From contig JAFVAA010000170.1 in assembly GCA_017476305.1 (NCBI GenBank), positions 1-8,448 on the forward strand: a stretch of 8,448 nt of DNA, in the 5' to 3' direction. The notes under the pieces are model-generated. The model was given only the letters and a program-made list of their open reading frames with translations. It was not told where the DNA came from and did not search any database. Below are positions 1 to 5,099 of this stretch, one piece after another. Made by a program: the position numbers and the translations under genes. This DNA comes from Lachnospiraceae bacterium (GTDB lineage Bacteria > Bacillota > Clostridia > Lachnospirales > Lachnospiraceae). Each line of letters opens with the position of its first letter. Positions within the stretch are counted from its first letter, which is position 1.

Positions 1-220
1 AAGCATTTTCTAAATAGCATGGGAGTCTTTCCGTCGGAGATATCAAATATTTGAACATCCCTTCCTTATCTCCAAATCTCGTATAAATCGTACTGGTGCT
101 GACACCTGCCGCCCCTGCAATCGCCCTTAGCGATGCAGCATTATAGCCTTTTTCCAGAAATTCCTTCTGTGCAAATTCAAATAGCTTTTCATCATATCCT
201 TCCATTCTGTTTGCCATCAT
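1..220 (-). CDS. TetR/AcrR-family transcriptional regulator, N-terminal part (cut by window edge)
   Basis: The 73 codons visible encode the DNA-binding end of a TetR-family repressor. Residues 10-29 form the first helix of the fold, and residues about 30-52 (S-LRAIAGAAGVSTSTIYTRFGDKEG) are the helix-turn-helix with the conserved turn glycine and the Y-x-x-F-x-x-K-E signature. The ligand-binding domain lies beyond base 1. Two adjacent ATG codons (218-220 and 215-217) are possible starts. AGAGGA about 5 bases upstream of the first and 8 upstream of the second suits either, so the longer is given. The gene has its own consensus promoter at 283-311 and a tandem operator just downstream, which suggests autorepression. 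Family assignment is firm from the HTH. The ligand and target genes are unknown because the effector domain and the downstream neighbour are outside the window. Confidence 0.9.
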   Translation of the reverse strand, partial: MMANRMEGYDEKLFEFAQKEFLEKGYNAASLRAIAGAAGVSTSTIYTRFGDKEGMFKYLISPTERLPCYLENA

Positions 221-252
221 CTCATCCTCTTTTTCAATATATAACATCGTTT

Positions 253-282
253 TTGAAACACCGTTTCATAACACTGTTTCAA
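253..282 (-). promoter_or_regulatory. Tandem 13-bp operator overlapping the TetR start site
   Basis: Reading the minus strand, TGAAACAGTGTTA (281-269) is followed directly by TGAAACGGTGTTT (268-256), so two 13-bp repeats lie back to back with two differences. The second contains a perfect GAAAC-GGT-GTTTC inverted repeat (255-267), and the outer arms TTGAAACA / TGTTTCAA (275-282 and 253-260) also pair. The block begins next to the -10 box and covers the predicted start site. A site for the TetR protein encoded just downstream is the natural reading. The binding itself is inferred. Confidence 0.7.
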
Positions 283-311
283 ATTATACTACGCCATTCT
301 CCCATTGTCAA
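283..311 (-). promoter_or_regulatory. Consensus sigma-A promoter of the left TetR gene
   Basis: On the minus strand a perfect -35 TTGACA (306-311) is followed by a 17-base spacer and a perfect -10 TATAAT (283-288). The predicted start is near 276, about 56 bases before the TetR start codon. Such an ideal promoter normally needs a repressor, which fits the operator repeats covering the start site. Confidence 0.85.
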
Positions 312-327
312 TAAAAATTTATGACAG

Positions 328-357
328 AAAAAAAGATGCCCAAACATTTAGGCATCT
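328..357 (-). terminator. Rho-independent terminator, minus strand
   Basis: Read on the minus strand, AGATGCC (351-357) pairs with GGCATCT (334-340), and the stem can extend inward by about three pairs over a small loop. A run of seven T follows (328-334 read in reverse). It would stop transcripts arriving from the right, before the TetR promoter at 283-311. No conventional minus-strand gene lies just upstream of it. Confidence 0.75.
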
Positions 358-413
358 CCAATGATGCTATTTCCCTGACCAGCCAAAACTTTTAAAGCCA
401 AACGTCATCTGTC
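328..413 (-). ncRNA. Candidate short transcript (about 85 nt), possibly a regulatory RNA or tiny-peptide mRNA
   Basis: A promoter-like TATAAT (420-425, minus) with TCGATA (443-448) 17 bases upstream would start a transcript near 413. The hairpin-plus-T-run at 328-357 would end it. Nothing of gene size fits between. The only ORF is a 13-residue one, 367-408 minus, reading MTFGFKSFGWSGK with ATG start and TAG stop. Its start lies only a few bases from the predicted transcript start, and only GGTGA close upstream could serve as a weak binding site, so translation is doubtful. It could be a small RNA, a peptide message, or the residue of a deleted operon. This is inferred from promoter, operator and terminator geometry. 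Confidence 0.35.
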
Positions 414-425
414 ACCAATATTATA

Positions 426-441
426 GTTAGTTATATCTAAC
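426..441 (-). promoter_or_regulatory. GTTAG-N6-CTAAC palindrome over a minus-strand promoter; metal-regulator-like box
   Basis: GTTAG (426-430) and CTAAC (437-441) are perfect inverted arms around TTATAT, and 7 of 8 positions are symmetric. The palindrome lies in the spacer between TCGATA (443-448) and TATAAT (420-425) of a minus-strand promoter, the usual place for a repressor site. TTAG...CTAA arms resemble operators of DtxR/MntR/IdeR-type iron or manganese repressors. That match is from general recollection and is not proven here. Confidence 0.45.
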
Positions 442-513
442 TTATCGACCTCCGGTTTGTTTTCCTTATAAATAAAATACAGTTATTGAACGGTATATTT
501 TTTCATGAAACCC

Positions 514-542
514 TTGATACCAGTGGCTTTTCGGAGTATACT
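514..542 (+). promoter_or_regulatory. Promoter of the antitoxin-toxin pair
   Basis: TTGATA (514-519), a 17-base spacer and TATACT (537-542) form a good sigma-A promoter on the plus strand, with a start near 549. The -10 box lies inside the 8-bp palindrome AGTATACT (535-542), a possible antitoxin contact. The antitoxin start codon is about 50 bases downstream and has GGAGG at 586-590, seven bases before ATG. Confidence 0.75.
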
Positions 543-597
543 ATATGTGAGTGATTATGTTTTTTCATCTGATTTCTTTGATTGAGGAGGTGTTTTC

Positions 598-882
598 ATG
601 GAGATGATTACAATTCCTGTATCTGTGCCGAAAGATATGCTTCCTTACCTCAATACCGAGGAAAGCGGGCTTTCTTTTGAACAGTCTGCCATGCTGCTTT
701 ATCCTTTGATTCAGAACTGCGTTATTTCCCACGGACGTGCCGCTGAGATTCTTGGTGTGAAAAAATGGAATCTCATTGAATTCTACGATAAATTGGGAAT
801 ACCCTATTTGAATCAATCTCGTGAAGAATTGGATACGGAAATTGCCGGATTTGCGGCACTAAGGGAGAAAAGAGCGGTATGA
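598..882 (+). CDS. UPF0175-family antitoxin-like protein (partner of a PIN toxin)
   Basis: A 94-residue protein of the UPF0175 type, a family commonly encoded just before PIN/DUF3368 toxins and regarded as its antitoxin. The N-terminal strand (ITIPVSVPKDMLPYL) is followed by a helical part with AAMLLY-like packing and the family's helix-turn-helix-like core at about residues 46-70 (HGRAAEILGVKKWNLIEFYDKLGIPYLN), then an acidic tail with EELDTEI, the part expected to hold the toxin. The start is fixed by GGAGG seven bases before ATG. Its stop overlaps the toxin start by four bases (ATGA), so the two are translationally coupled. In a complete system the antitoxin would neutralise the toxin and repress the promoter at 514-542. 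Here the toxin is broken, so the antitoxin may be a leftover or may act on a toxin elsewhere. Confidence 0.8.
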   Translation: MEMITIPVSVPKDMLPYLNTEESGLSFEQSAMLLYPLIQNCVISHGRAAEILGVKKWNLIEFYDKLGIPYLNQSREELDTEIAGFAALREKRAV

Positions 883-1079
883 TTGTAGTAGCAGACACAA
901 CACCATTAATTTCTTTGATGAAAGCAGCAAGGCTTGATATCTTGGAGCCACTATTCGATGAAGTTCTGATACCACAGGCAGTGTATGAAGAATTGACCAC
1001 CAATCTGGATTTTCAGGATGAAGCCGAACAAATAAAGAACAGCAGCTTTATAAAGTCCTTGAACATTGAAAACAAATGA
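879..1079 (+). pseudogene. PIN-domain (DUF3368-like, VapC-type) toxin, C-terminally truncated
   Basis: The 66 residues match the first part of a DUF3368/PIN RNase toxin. The opening strand VVADTTPLISL carries the first active-site acid (Asp6), and VYEELT carries the second (Glu37 or Glu38). Members of this family are usually about 150-160 residues. The later acidic part of the active site, normally within a GESEAI-like helix and a following D-containing strand, is absent. The frame looks authentic up to about IKNSSFIKSLNIENK and then stops at TGA, 1077-1079. Beyond this the DNA reads as part of a different minus-strand ORF, so a deletion or insertion joint near 1065-1080 is the likely cause. 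An RNase without its second half should be inactive. A short functional variant cannot be excluded. Confidence 0.75.
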
Positions 1080-1138
1080 TTCTCCAGCTCATCTCTGGAC
1101 AGTGACTTCACTAATTTTTTATACTGTGTCAGCGTCAT
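1013..1138 (-). pseudogene. Minus-strand ORF fragment (MTLTQYKKLVK...), probably mobile-element remnant
   Basis: An ATG at 1136-1138 (minus) opens 41 codons beginning MTLTQYKKLVKSLSRDELEN, an ordinary-looking hydrophilic helical start. The later codons run into DNA that is clearly the toxin gene on the opposite strand, where the composition turns into an unlikely FIKLLFFICSASS. The authentic part is therefore probably only about 1080-1138, joined to the toxin DNA. Its start overlaps the end of the next fragment (1119-1211), as in tightly packed mobile-element gene strings. The family was not recognised. The start style suggests a small accessory protein of a phage or conjugative element. Confidence 0.35.
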
Positions 1139-1211
1139 CTAGATTTGCCTGCTCCTTATCATCTTTCCGGTTGTTCCATGCCTGTTCGACAATATCAGCA
1201 CCACGAATCAA
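1119..1211 (-). pseudogene. C-terminal ORF fragment ending ...KEQANLDDADTV, mobile-element remnant
   Basis: Thirty codons are open on the minus strand from TTG (1209-1211) to TAA (1119-1121). They encode a charged tail (IRGADIVEQAWNNRKDDKEQ, then ANLDDADTV) that looks like the end of a larger protein. In-frame stops lie immediately upstream at TAA, TGA and TAG, so the rest is missing or scrambled. Its last codons overlap the ATG of the 1013-1138 fragment in another frame, which suggests both came from the same original operon. The protein family was not recognised. Confidence 0.3.
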
Positions 1212-1379
1212 TTATAGGGCAATATAACAACAAAATCAAGTCTAACCTCTCAAGTGATTTTATAATAACATTGCTAATAATATTGTTCGATAGTGGCAAT
1301 TTTATGTAAGCGTAGGTTGAACCTTATGGTGTTATTTTTAACTATGTGAAACCTCCTTCCATATTCCCATAGTGCTCTT
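1212..1379. other. Non-coding tract downstream of the FrsA-like hydrolase; one small ORF remnant
   Basis: This stretch holds no complete gene. On the minus strand a perfect AGGAGG (1352-1357) stands six bases before an ATA codon (1343-1345), where a start codon would be expected. It is followed by 22 open codons, V-KNNTIRFNLRLHKIATIEQYY, ending in TAG (1274-1276). This looks like the head of a small basic protein whose ATG has become ATA. No terminator with a T-run was seen for the hydrolase gene ending at 1380. Confidence 0.35.
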
Positions 1380-2531
1380 TTATGCCTTATTATTGATCTG
1401 CTCTATCCAGCCAATCATCGTATCCAACACAAGCCTCATATTCCCCATATTGCAGTGACTTCCAGCATCATCCTGATTTGTATAGAGCTGGAATGCCAAT
1501 GACCTGACATTTGGCAAAAGATCATACTCCTCATGGAACAGCTTCGGCATGATCATATGGTCATCCCTTCCACCTATGATCAGCATATCCTGCGTAATCC
1601 TATCCCCAATACCTTTCAGCGTGAACTCTCTGATCTTCTTTACATAACCTACCGGATCCGGAGCATCATATGCATACATTCCATGCATCAGATTCCACTT
1701 CACGAGTTCACTCTTTTTCATCATCTTCTTATACAGTCCATTGAAAATCCCTGCAAATCCCTTGCGAAATGCTCTATCCATAAAGTTTTTTAGCCACTTC
1801 GGATCATCTGCCAGAAGGATATCAAAAAAGTCCGGAAATATGGACCATCCGATGACCTTGGTAATCCTCTTGTCAAAAGCAGCCGCCCTCGGAGCAAGAT
1901 AGCCGCCGAGAGATGCACCAATAATCGTCACATCCTCCAGCTTAAAATAATCAAGAATTGCCCCTACCGGCTTTTCCCATGCGGGATCGAATTTCATGTT
2001 CTGCTCACGCAGCACCCCACCCTGTCCCGGTCCTTCAAATAAATATACATCGAAACCATGAGCCTGAAAATAGAGAAGTGCATCATAGAATTCTTCGATG
2101 TAGCTGTCATTCCCGCCATGCAGAAGGATTCTGCCCTTGCATGTTCCCACCGCTTTACAGAACATGACCGGAAGATATCCCTGGAGATAAGGAACTTTAG
2201 TAATCTCTATCCCATTCTCCCTTATATCATCCGCATAGCAGCTATAAAACAATTCTTTTGCAGCAGTATAGGTCGCAAGCTTCTGCAAATCCTCGTCATA
2301 CATAAAGAACTCCGACATACGAAGATACCCAATCTGTGCCTCTGTCCTTCCCTCGCTCTCCGCCTTTTTTGCAAGAGAAGTCAAAGCCTGCACCCAGCTT
2401 CTGCTGTCTGTAATGCTTTCTGATACCTCCATGATTTCATCCGGCTCGCCGTTCCCCCACATTACCAGACGGTTCAGCTGGAAATTAAAATTTGGCTCCT
2501 TGTTGAATTGATACGTTCCTTTTTTTATCAT
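1380..2531 (-). CDS. FrsA-like alpha/beta hydrolase (lid domain plus catalytic fold)
   Basis: A 383-residue serine hydrolase of the alpha/beta fold. Residues about 25-105 form a helical N-terminal cap of the type in FrsA-like and 2,6-dihydropseudooxynicotine-hydrolase-like enzymes. The catalytic fold starts near 110. HGG at 138-140 is the oxyanion loop, EGPGQG at 166-171 is a family signature, Ser207 in GASLGG is the nucleophile, Asp323 or Asp324 in GGRDDHM is the acid, and His359 in AGSHC is the base. It has no signal peptide or membrane helix, so it should be cytosolic. AAAGGAG five bases before ATG sets the start. The relatives cleave C-C, ester or amide bonds, and the substrate here is unknown. 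It lies downstream of a TetR gene, separated by a strong hairpin (2612-2645) and a palindrome (2580-2597) that shares a 9-bp motif with the TetR promoter region. Confidence 0.85.
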   Translation of the reverse strand: MIKKGTYQFNKEPNFNFQLNRLVMWGNGEPDEIMEVSESITDSRSWVQALTSLAKKAESEGRTEAQIGYLRMSEFFMYDEDLQKLATYTAAKELFYSCYADDIRENGIEITKVPYLQGYLPVMFCKAVGTCKGRILLHGGNDSYIEEFYDALLYFQAHGFDVYLFEGPGQGGVLREQNMKFDPAWEKPVGAILDYFKLEDVTIIGASLGGYLAPRAAAFDKRITKVIGWSIFPDFFDILLADDPKWLKNFMDRAFRKGFAGIFNGLYKKMMKKSELVKWNLMHGMYAYDAPDPVGYVKKIREFTLKGIGDRITQDMLIIGGRDDHMIMPKLFHEEYDLLPNVRSLAFQLYTNQDDAGSHCNMGNMRLVLDTMIGWIEQINNKA

Positions 2532-2579
2532 TTTTTCTCCTTTCTGCGCTGCTTTTTGCGCGTACCAAGTTTGTATTTT

Positions 2580-2597
2580 CAGACCGAATTCGTTCTG
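2580..2597. promoter_or_regulatory. 18-bp near-perfect palindrome before the FrsA-like hydrolase
   Basis: CAGACCGAATTCGTTCTG reads nearly the same on both strands, with one mismatched pair (A/C at the fifth position). It lies 49 bases before the hydrolase start. Its minus-strand form contains ACAGAACGA, which is also found at 3292-3300 in the control region of the TetR gene. A shared site for that TetR protein is likely. No clear -35/-10 pair was found beside it. Confidence 0.55.
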
Positions 2598-2611
2598 TCC
2601 CCCTAAAACGC

Positions 2612-2645
2612 CACAACGGAAATGCTGTTACGCATTTCCGTTGTG
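2612..2645 (-). terminator. Perfect 14-bp hairpin after the TetR gene; terminator or attenuator
   Basis: CACAACGGAAATGC (2612-2625) and its exact complement GCATTTCCGTTGTG (2632-2645) enclose a six-base loop. It lies 27 bases past the TetR stop codon on the minus strand. Only GCGTTTT follows the stem, so the T-run is weak. It could end the TetR transcript, allow partial read-through into the hydrolase, or protect a 3' end. Confidence 0.65.
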
Positions 2646-2671
2646 ATTCAGATTATATTCAATTATAATGT

Positions 2672-3274
2672 TCAATAAAAAAGTCTCCGGATAATCTCTT
2701 CCATGTCTGCCGTTCCCGTACCAATCGGATTCTGTGTAAATCTGTCATTATATACCAGTCCCCAGATTCCATACAGGATAAAGGCTGCATAGCTTTCCGC
2801 ATTCTCTTCCGAAATTCCAAATCTGTTTTCGATTTTCTTCTCGCATATTCCCTGAAGCATAAACACGGCGTAGGGTTTGATGAGCCTGCTGACCATTTGA
2901 ACCAGATCATAGATCTTGTAGGATGCATCGGTAATCGTATCATCACCTGTGGCTGTAAACCTCTCAGCATACCCGTTGATATCCTTCACGATCAGCTCTG
3001 AAAGTATCTTTCTCCGCTCTTCAAAGGGCATTTCCGTGTCTGACAAAAGTTCACACTTCCGCTCCAGCTTTTCCGAAATATAATCCTCCATCGTAGCGAG
3101 ATAGATTTCCTGCTTTGACTTGAAGTAATAGTAAAACATTCCCGGTGCACCATGTACCTCAGCCAATATATCACGCACGGAAACCGATTCATAGCCCCGC
3201 TCGGCAAAAAGCCTTCCAGCAGTATCTATCAGCTCTTTTCTCCGCTCCTCCGGCGGTTTGCTTCCTTTTTTCAT
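2672..3274 (-). CDS. TetR/AcrR-family transcriptional regulator
   Basis: A complete 200-residue TetR-family repressor. Residues 8-30 form helix 1 with the typical LIDTAGRLFAERGYESVSV, and residues 33-52 are the helix-turn-helix (RDILAEVHGAPGMFYYYFKSKQEIY). The remainder is an all-helical ligand-binding domain with no family I can name. The start has AAAGGAAGAGGG upstream. The promoter (3314-3342) carries two CAGA-N7-TCTG elements, one inside the promoter and one at the start site, so autorepression is very likely. It follows an ATC-hydrolase-family gene and precedes an FrsA-like hydrolase on the same strand, which makes those enzymes the probable targets. The inducer is unknown and is most simply the substrate or product of these hydrolases. 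Confidence 0.9.
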   Translation of the reverse strand: MKKGSKPPEERRKELIDTAGRLFAERGYESVSVRDILAEVHGAPGMFYYYFKSKQEIYLATMEDYISEKLERKCELLSDTEMPFEERRKILSELIVKDINGYAERFTATGDDTITDASYKIYDLVQMVSRLIKPYAVFMLQGICEKKIENRFGISEENAESYAAFILYGIWGLVYNDRFTQNPIGTGTADMEEIIRRLFY

Positions 3275-3292
3275 CCCTCTTCCTTTCGCTTA

Positions 3293-3338
3293 CAGAACGA
3301 CTGTCTGTCTAATAGTATATATGCAGATGTTGCATCTG
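3293..3338 (-). promoter_or_regulatory. Two CAGA-N7-TCTG operator elements, 31 bp apart
   Basis: CAGATGTTGCATCTG (3324-3338) is a perfect 6-3-6 inverted repeat filling most of the promoter spacer and touching the -35 box. CAGAACGACTGTCTG (3293-3307) has the same CAGA and TCTG ends with seven bases between, at the predicted start site. The two are offset by 31 bp, about three helical turns, so both face the same side of the DNA. This is a good arrangement for a repressor dimer pair. The TetR protein encoded downstream is the obvious candidate binder. Confidence 0.6.
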
Positions 3339-3342
3339 TCAA
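3314..3342 (-). promoter_or_regulatory. Promoter of the central TetR gene, abutting the upstream stop codon
   Basis: On the minus strand TTGACA (3337-3342), a 17-base spacer and TATACT (3314-3319) form a near-consensus promoter. The -35 box begins immediately after the TGA stop (3343-3345) of the ATC-hydrolase-family gene. No terminator separates them, so this TetR gene can be transcribed both from its own promoter and by read-through. Confidence 0.85.
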
Positions 3343-4044
3343 TCATTCTTTTCGCTTTATCCTTCTGCTGACCAGCAGGCCATCCTCATTTCTTACCAGC
3401 TCATAGTCACGCATCAGGGGATGATCCTCACTGACAACACAGTAATCACAGCGGTCACCGGTATAACAGGTTCCTTCCCTGATTAGTCCGGCATGTATTT
3501 TCCCAAGACCTGTATGGTCACAGTTACACATAAGCGGCATCCATTTTCCGAGAGCATTCTTTTTCACAAAATCAGCGATAGGACATCTGGTAAAGCAGTA
3601 CTTTACCACACCGTTTTCCTTGTCATAGGGTTCGATAATCCCTTGAAAATCAAACGGATACTTCTTTGCATGTTTATTGTCCTTATCTAATGACATCCGG
3701 AATATGACAGAAAGCAGATCCATTGTCCACTTTTTCTTTGCAGAGAATATCTTACCCAACGTATGAAACGGTGCCATAAACACCTCAAAGGACAGTGGTT
3801 CCAATTCCTCTATGGTATATTCCTTTGGAGCCGTACTGCAAAATGCAAGAAAAAACATCGCATCATTGATCTGTGTCACATGAGGACTTTTCTTTCCTCC
3901 GTAATCAAGGATATTTTCTGCAAATTTCTTATATTGCCTTATGGTCGTTTTCCAGACTTTATCTGCACCGGAACCATATTCCTTTTCCATAAATTCATGA
4001 AGTACCTTCATCGTGTGTTTTGATACAAGTATTTTATCTTTCAC
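3343..4044 (-). CDS. L-2-amino-thiazoline-4-carboxylic acid (ATC) hydrolase-family protein
   Basis: A 233-residue cytosolic protein whose C-terminal half carries the ATC hydrolase family pattern. In order it has YCFTRCPIADF (Cys150, Cys154), PLMCNCDHTG (Cys173, Cys175, Asp176), H185-GLIREGT with Arg189, and CYTGDRCDYCV (Cys193, Cys199, Cys202). The characterised member opens the thiazoline ring of L-ATC on the way to L-cysteine. Most family members in anaerobes are uncharacterised, so the substrate here is unproven. An in-frame TTG at 4090-4092 would add 16 residues, but GTG at 4042-4044 is preceded by AAAGGGG five bases upstream and is the better start. It has its own promoter (4113-4141). 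It lies between a BAAT_C-like hydrolase gene upstream and a TetR gene downstream on the same strand, with the TetR promoter adjoining its stop codon. Confidence 0.8.
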   Translation of the reverse strand: MKDKILVSKHTMKVLHEFMEKEYGSGADKVWKTTIRQYKKFAENILDYGGKKSPHVTQINDAMFFLAFCSTAPKEYTIEELEPLSFEVFMAPFHTLGKIFSAKKKWTMDLLSVIFRMSLDKDNKHAKKYPFDFQGIIEPYDKENGVVKYCFTRCPIADFVKKNALGKWMPLMCNCDHTGLGKIHAGLIREGTCYTGDRCDYCVVSEDHPLMRDYELVRNEDGLLVSRRIKRKE

Positions 4045-4112
4045 AGCAGCCCCTTTCTCCGATCCATTTCTATCGGTTCTACAGTATCCCAAGCAACCGT
4101 ACTCTCACTTCC

Positions 4113-4141
4113 ATTATATGAAAAAAAACTTACATGTGCAA
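4113..4141 (-). promoter_or_regulatory. Promoter of the ATC-hydrolase-family gene
   Basis: On the minus strand TTGCAC (4136-4141), a 17-base spacer containing eight T, and a perfect TATAAT (4113-4118) predict a start near 4106. This gives a leader of about 60 bases before the GTG. It lies in the 108-base gap after the BAAT_C-like gene, so the ATC-hydrolase-family gene is not solely dependent on upstream transcription. Confidence 0.8.
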
Positions 4142-4152
4142 GAGTTTTCCAC

Positions 4153-5040
4153 TTATTGCCATCCCTCCAAAAACTCCAACGCTTCCCTCATGCTGTCCTC
4201 TCTCGCCTTGTTGCAGGCATCCTGGTCGACATATTCTGCCTGCAGTATCTTCCGCATCGTTTTCAGATACTCCGGTGTCGCCATGAGATCCCCGCACAAA
4301 AGATGGCTTCCTTTTTCATATACTGTCGTCTGAACACGATACGGATATCCACACTCCTTAAGAATCCTTTCCATTCTCGGTACTGCCTCGTCCGAAGGCC
4401 AACAGTCATCATATCCCGGACATTGCATCAAAAAATCAGCGTGCATATTCTCGACCTTGATCCTTGCCGCTTCTGTCTGCACATTTTCATCATAACAGCC
4501 CCGAAGCATACGCCTTTTTCCATATTTTTTACTGAACATGGTTCTTATCAGAACACTTACGATATTCCGGTGAAGTGTCACGGTAGGATCATAGGGAAGT
4601 GGCTTTCCCCTCCAGGAAAATGTAGATTGATTCAACGCCTTTGTTCCCTTGAATGCCTCCGTGGTATAGTCAAAAGGGGAACCGGCAATCACCAGGCTCA
4701 CATCCGATATCAAAGACGCTGCCGTGATGGCAAACTTGGCTCCTGCGGATATGCCGTACATCCCGATTTTCTCATAACCGGCTTCTTTCAGAACCTGCAC
4801 GGCTTTCTCTGCATATTCCACCGGAGCAAGTACCGGATCCTCCGGCAGACCGTCCCATCCCGCAAAACCCACGAGCAGACAGCTCCATCCGGCTTTCCGT
4901 AAAAACTCTGAACCCTTCCTCGTCAGTTCATAATCTGCGCCGGATCCCGGAAAAACAATAAGTACTTTCCCCTCATGTCCCCCTGCCGGATGCCAGTACC
5001 CCACAAATCCATCCTCTGATAGCGTATATTTCTCCTTCAT
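4153..5040 (-). CDS. BAAT_C-like alpha/beta hydrolase (acyl-thioester hydrolase/acyltransferase family)
   Basis: A 295-residue alpha/beta hydrolase resembling the C-terminal domain of bile-acid-CoA:amino acid N-acyltransferases and acyl-CoA thioesterases (BAAT_C). The nucleophile elbow is GISAG with Ser98. The following IAGSPFDYTTEAF and the stretch from DDCWPSDEAVPRMERIL to EKGSHLL are the family's acid and histidine regions (Asp211 or Asp212, His246). The nucleophile is serine, as in thioesterases, not the cysteine of mammalian BAAT, which favours hydrolysis. The separate N-terminal domain of the animal enzymes is absent. An upstream TTG (5068-5070) would lengthen it by ten residues, but GGAGGAG seven bases before ATG (5038-5040) sets the start. 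It is the first gene of the minus-strand block and is divergent from a TetR gene, with a 15-bp palindrome between them. The substrate is not known. Confidence 0.75.
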   Translation of the reverse strand: MKEKYTLSEDGFVGYWHPAGGHEGKVLIVFPGSGADYELTRKGSEFLRKAGWSCLLVGFAGWDGLPEDPVLAPVEYAEKAVQVLKEAGYEKIGMYGISAGAKFAITAASLISDVSLVIAGSPFDYTTEAFKGTKALNQSTFSWRGKPLPYDPTVTLHRNIVSVLIRTMFSKKYGKRRMLRGCYDENVQTEAARIKVENMHADFLMQCPGYDDCWPSDEAVPRMERILKECGYPYRVQTTVYEKGSHLLCGDLMATPEYLKTMRKILQAEYVDQDACNKAREDSMREALEFLEGWQ

Positions 5041-5099
5041 AATACAACTCCTCCACTTCGTTTTGGTCAATTCTTAACGTTACTATTCACAGCTGCCAC

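Noticed and set aside
133..324. A 63-codon plus-strand ORF
   Set aside because: It overlaps the TetR HTH coding sequence, promoter and operator on the opposite strand and has no ribosome site.
4045..4092. Upstream TTG start for the ATC-hydrolase-family protein
   Set aside because: No ribosome binding site precedes the TTG, while GTG at 4042-4044 has AAAGGGG five bases upstream.
4045..4106. Two mutually exclusive 5-bp hairpins (CGGTT/AACCG and CCGAT/ATCGG) in the ATC-hydrolase leader
   Set aside because: The stems are too short to support a riboswitch or attenuator call without comparative evidence.
4156..4902. A 248-codon plus-strand ORF opposite the BAAT_C-like gene
   Set aside because: It is a shadow frame. 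The minus strand carries clear catalytic motifs and a good ribosome site, and the plus reading has neither.
5041..5070. Upstream TTG start for the BAAT_C-like protein
   Set aside because: The ribosome site GGAGGAG would lie inside the coding region. The ATG at 5038-5040 is correctly spaced from it.
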